Shown here: in pieces, positions 5,905 to 6,885 of the stretch
Numbering within the stretch: the stretch's first letter is position 1
Layout: each line of letters starts with the position of its first letter
Assembly: GCA_902766115.1 (NCBI GenBank)
Contig: CACXCL010000205.1
Coordinates: 1 to 6,885, forward strand
Length of the DNA stretch: 6,885 nt
From: an uncultured Ruminococcus sp.
GTDB lineage: Bacteria; Bacillota; Clostridia; Oscillospirales; CAG-272
Direction of reading: 5' to 3'
The notes under the pieces: generated by a model
The model's input: the letters and a program-made list of their open reading frames with translations, nothing else
Databases searched by the model: none
What the model was told of the DNA's origin: nothing
Position numbers and translations under genes: made by a program

Positions 5905-6069
5905 ATGAGATACGTTTGTTCGATATGCGGATATACTTACGATGAAGAAAAGGGCGATCCGGACAACGGTATCGAACCGGGAACGCTTTGGGATGATCTT
6001 CCGGACGATTTCACCTGCCCCGAATGCGGAGTGGGCAAAGAGGATTTTGAATCTGATATAGCTGAATAA
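5905..6069 (+). CDS. Rubredoxin
   Basis: A small cytoplasmic one-electron carrier with a single iron held by four cysteines, usually serving oxygen- and peroxide-reducing enzymes in anaerobes. The product has 54 residues, the normal family length. The two knuckles are CSICGY (C5, C8) and CPECGV (C38, C41), with the usual acidic surface, the aromatic Y4, Y10, Y12, W29 and F36, and the DPDNGIEPGT turn (18-27). The ATG at 5905 was chosen because the protein then starts exactly at the conserved MRYVCSICGY and is preceded by GGGAGG (5887-5892) plus AAAGG (5893-5897). Upstream extension in frame uses a TTG inside the -35 box and is not credible. It has its own promoter and terminator, so it is monocistronic; no partner oxidoreductase is adjacent, and its redox partner cannot be named. 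Confidence 0.97.
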   Translation: MRYVCSICGYTYDEEKGDPDNGIEPGTLWDDLPDDFTCPECGVGKEDFESDIAE

Positions 6070-6089
6070 CCTGGATCTTATCAAACGAG

Positions 6090-6122
6090 CCTGCCGCGGG
6101 TAAATACCGCGGCAGGTCTTTT
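6090..6122 (+). terminator. Intrinsic terminator of the rubredoxin gene
   Basis: CCTGCCGCGG (6090-6099) pairs perfectly with CCGCGGCAGG (6107-6116), loop GTAAATA, followed by TCTTTTTATTT. It lies 20 nt after the rubredoxin stop and 10 nt beyond the end of the convergent minus-strand gene. Read from the minus strand the hairpin is followed by CTCGTTTG, a poor U run, so it is clearly a plus-strand terminator and only doubtfully a two-way one. Confidence 0.9.
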
Positions 6123-6126
6123 TATT

Positions 6127-6657
6127 TCATTTCAGGAATCTGTCGATCCTGAGGCGCGGCCTGATCCTTGTAACGTAGTAGCGCGACATCACGCCGAGAA
6201 ACACGTCGTATACCGCAAACGCCGCAAGTCCGGCGACGGCGAAGAGCGGGTACATGGCTTCGCTGACGTCCGAGCCCGACACGGTGAACACAAATCTGAT
6301 GAGCAGCAGATACGACGCGGTGATCGCCGCGCCGAGGATCAGCTTTATGATCCACGACAGCGCCGGTTTTCTCGGCAGGGATTCCCGCAGGAGCGGGTAC
6401 GCTCCGGCGAGGACCGAATATCCCAGCGCCATAAGCTTGTTCGGGAGGATCAGCAGGGACAGCGCCGTACACGCCGCCGCGGAAATCGCGGCGAAGCGGC
6501 GTCCGGTCTCGTGTCTCAGCATCAGCGTCACAAGGCTGCACAGCGCGATTGCGCTCAGATCGAGCACCCCGGACAGATATCCGAGATAGAGAATCACCGC
6601 GGACAGCCCCGCACACACGGCGGCGAGCGTCAGTTTTTTTATATCGGAGCGTTTCAT
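6127..6657 (-). CDS. Conserved multi-pass membrane protein of unknown function
   Basis: A 176-residue hydrophobic protein with about six membrane segments (roughly 9-29, 31-47, 54-72, 75-91, 100-124, 134-157), a basic N-terminus (MKRSDIKKLT) and a basic C-terminal tail (RIRPRLRIDR). The pattern LSGVLDLSAIALCSL, LPNKLMALGYSVLAGAYPLL resembles a hypothetical membrane family I recall from Clostridia; the fold loosely recalls ECF-transporter S components or DUF2232 proteins, but no substrate motif is visible. The start at 6657 was chosen because it follows the stop of the upstream gene by 5 nt. The frame stays open further upstream, but that Arg-rich stretch is the shadow of the Cys-rich gene in another frame. 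There is no strong ribosome site, which suggests translational coupling to the upstream gene. Convergent with rubredoxin. I cannot assign a function. Confidence 0.7.
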   Translation of the reverse strand: MKRSDIKKLTLAAVCAGLSAVILYLGYLSGVLDLSAIALCSLVTLMLRHETGRRFAAISAAACTALSLLILPNKLMALGYSVLAGAYPLLRESLPRKPALSWIIKLILGAAITASYLLLIRFVFTVSGSDVSEAMYPLFAVAGLAAFAVYDVFLGVMSRYYVTRIRPRLRIDRFLK

Positions 6658-6662
6658 GCCGG

Positions 6663-6885
6663 TCAGCAGCAGCCGCCCTGCCCGCCGCAGCAGTCGCAGA
6701 ACGCGTCGGCGCACATCCAGGCGGCGCAGAAGCTGCAGCAGTCGAAGTCTCCTCCGCCGGCGGACCTCCGGAAGTCTCCGCCGTAGGAATTCGCCTGCGC
6801 GCGAAGGTTGTTCTTCGCTTCCTGATATTCTCTGTTTTCCGGGTCGAGATAGCACGCCGTCTCGATGTACGACTGGGCGTCGTAG
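6663..6885 (-). CDS. C-terminal part of a Cys-rich J-domain-type protein (5' end outside window)
   Basis: The minus strand is open from the window edge to a TGA at 6663-6665, giving 73 residues. It begins YDAQSYIETACYLDPENREY, a TPR-like helix pair (residues 1-30), continues through a Gly/Ser/Arg linker (31-47), and ends in a tail with nine cysteines in the last 25 residues (DCCSFCAAWMC, then CDCC, then GGCC). This layout (J-domain, a short TPR-like segment, a flexible linker and a cysteine-cluster tail) is what I recall for small DnaJ-type proteins of Clostridia. The J-domain itself would be upstream and is not visible, so the assignment is by tail and context only. The cysteines may bind metal or form disulfides. 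The stop is 5 nt before the membrane-protein start, so the two are almost certainly co-transcribed. Confidence 0.65.
   Translation of the reverse strand, partial: YDAQSYIETACYLDPENREYQEAKNNLRAQANSYGGDFRRSAGGGDFDCCSFCAAWMCADAFCDCCGGQGGCC

Noticed and set aside
5691..5945. An 84-codon frame overlapping the upp terminator, the rubredoxin promoter and the rubredoxin start
   Set aside because: It starts inside a terminator stem, has no ribosome site and overlaps a certain gene in another frame.
6658..6855. N-terminal extension of the minus-strand membrane protein (66 extra residues to an upstream ATG)
   Set aside because: The added residues are an Arg/Leu repeat produced by reading the Cys-rich gene in the wrong frame. 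The Cys-rich frame ends in a stop 5 nt before the chosen ATG, and the membrane protein begins naturally at MKRSDIKK.

Overview
The window looks like a chromosomal piece of a fairly GC-rich anaerobic Firmicute, most likely an uncultured member of the Clostridia. This is inferred from gene content: RNase J, a U32-family protein of the Clostridia/Bacillus type, a free-standing rubredoxin (an anaerobe marker), a Cys-tailed J-domain-type protein, strong AGGAG/GGAGG ribosome sites and consensus SigA-like promoters. I see no mobile element, CRISPR array, tRNA or rRNA.

Layout: (1) 1-3045, plus strand: the 3' half of an RNase J gene, a U32 protein with the Fe-S cysteine set (probable prephenate-dependent tRNA hydroxylase TrhP/YegQ type) 9 nt downstream, and uppP (undecaprenyl-diphosphatase). 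The run closes with a very strong intrinsic terminator. These genes cover RNA turnover, probable tRNA modification and cell-wall lipid-carrier recycling. (2) 3071-5710, plus strand: a uracil uptake and salvage operon. A consensus promoter is followed by a leader of about 240 nt with three hairpins, then uraA (uracil permease), upp (uracil phosphoribosyltransferase) and a terminator. The permease imports uracil and Upp traps it as UMP using PRPP. (3) 5818-6122, plus strand: a monocistronic rubredoxin with its own promoter and terminator. (4) 6127-6885, minus strand, convergent with rubredoxin: a six-segment membrane protein of unknown function, preceded 5 nt upstream by the 3' end of a gene encoding a cysteine-rich tail typical of small clostridial J-domain proteins. 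That gene's start lies outside the window.

The most interesting part is the uraA-upp leader. A well-placed short reading frame (3128-3247, 39 codons, good ribosome site) ends with a TGA that is itself part of the 5' arm of an intrinsic terminator (3244-3284). A T-rich stretch and a candidate pause hairpin lie just upstream. This is the geometry of translation-coupled, UTP-sensing attenuation as known for enterobacterial pyrBI, whereas pyrimidine genes in Firmicutes are usually controlled by PyrR-RNA binding. I do not recognise a PyrR site here. The mechanism is inferred; the hairpins and the reading frame are directly visible.
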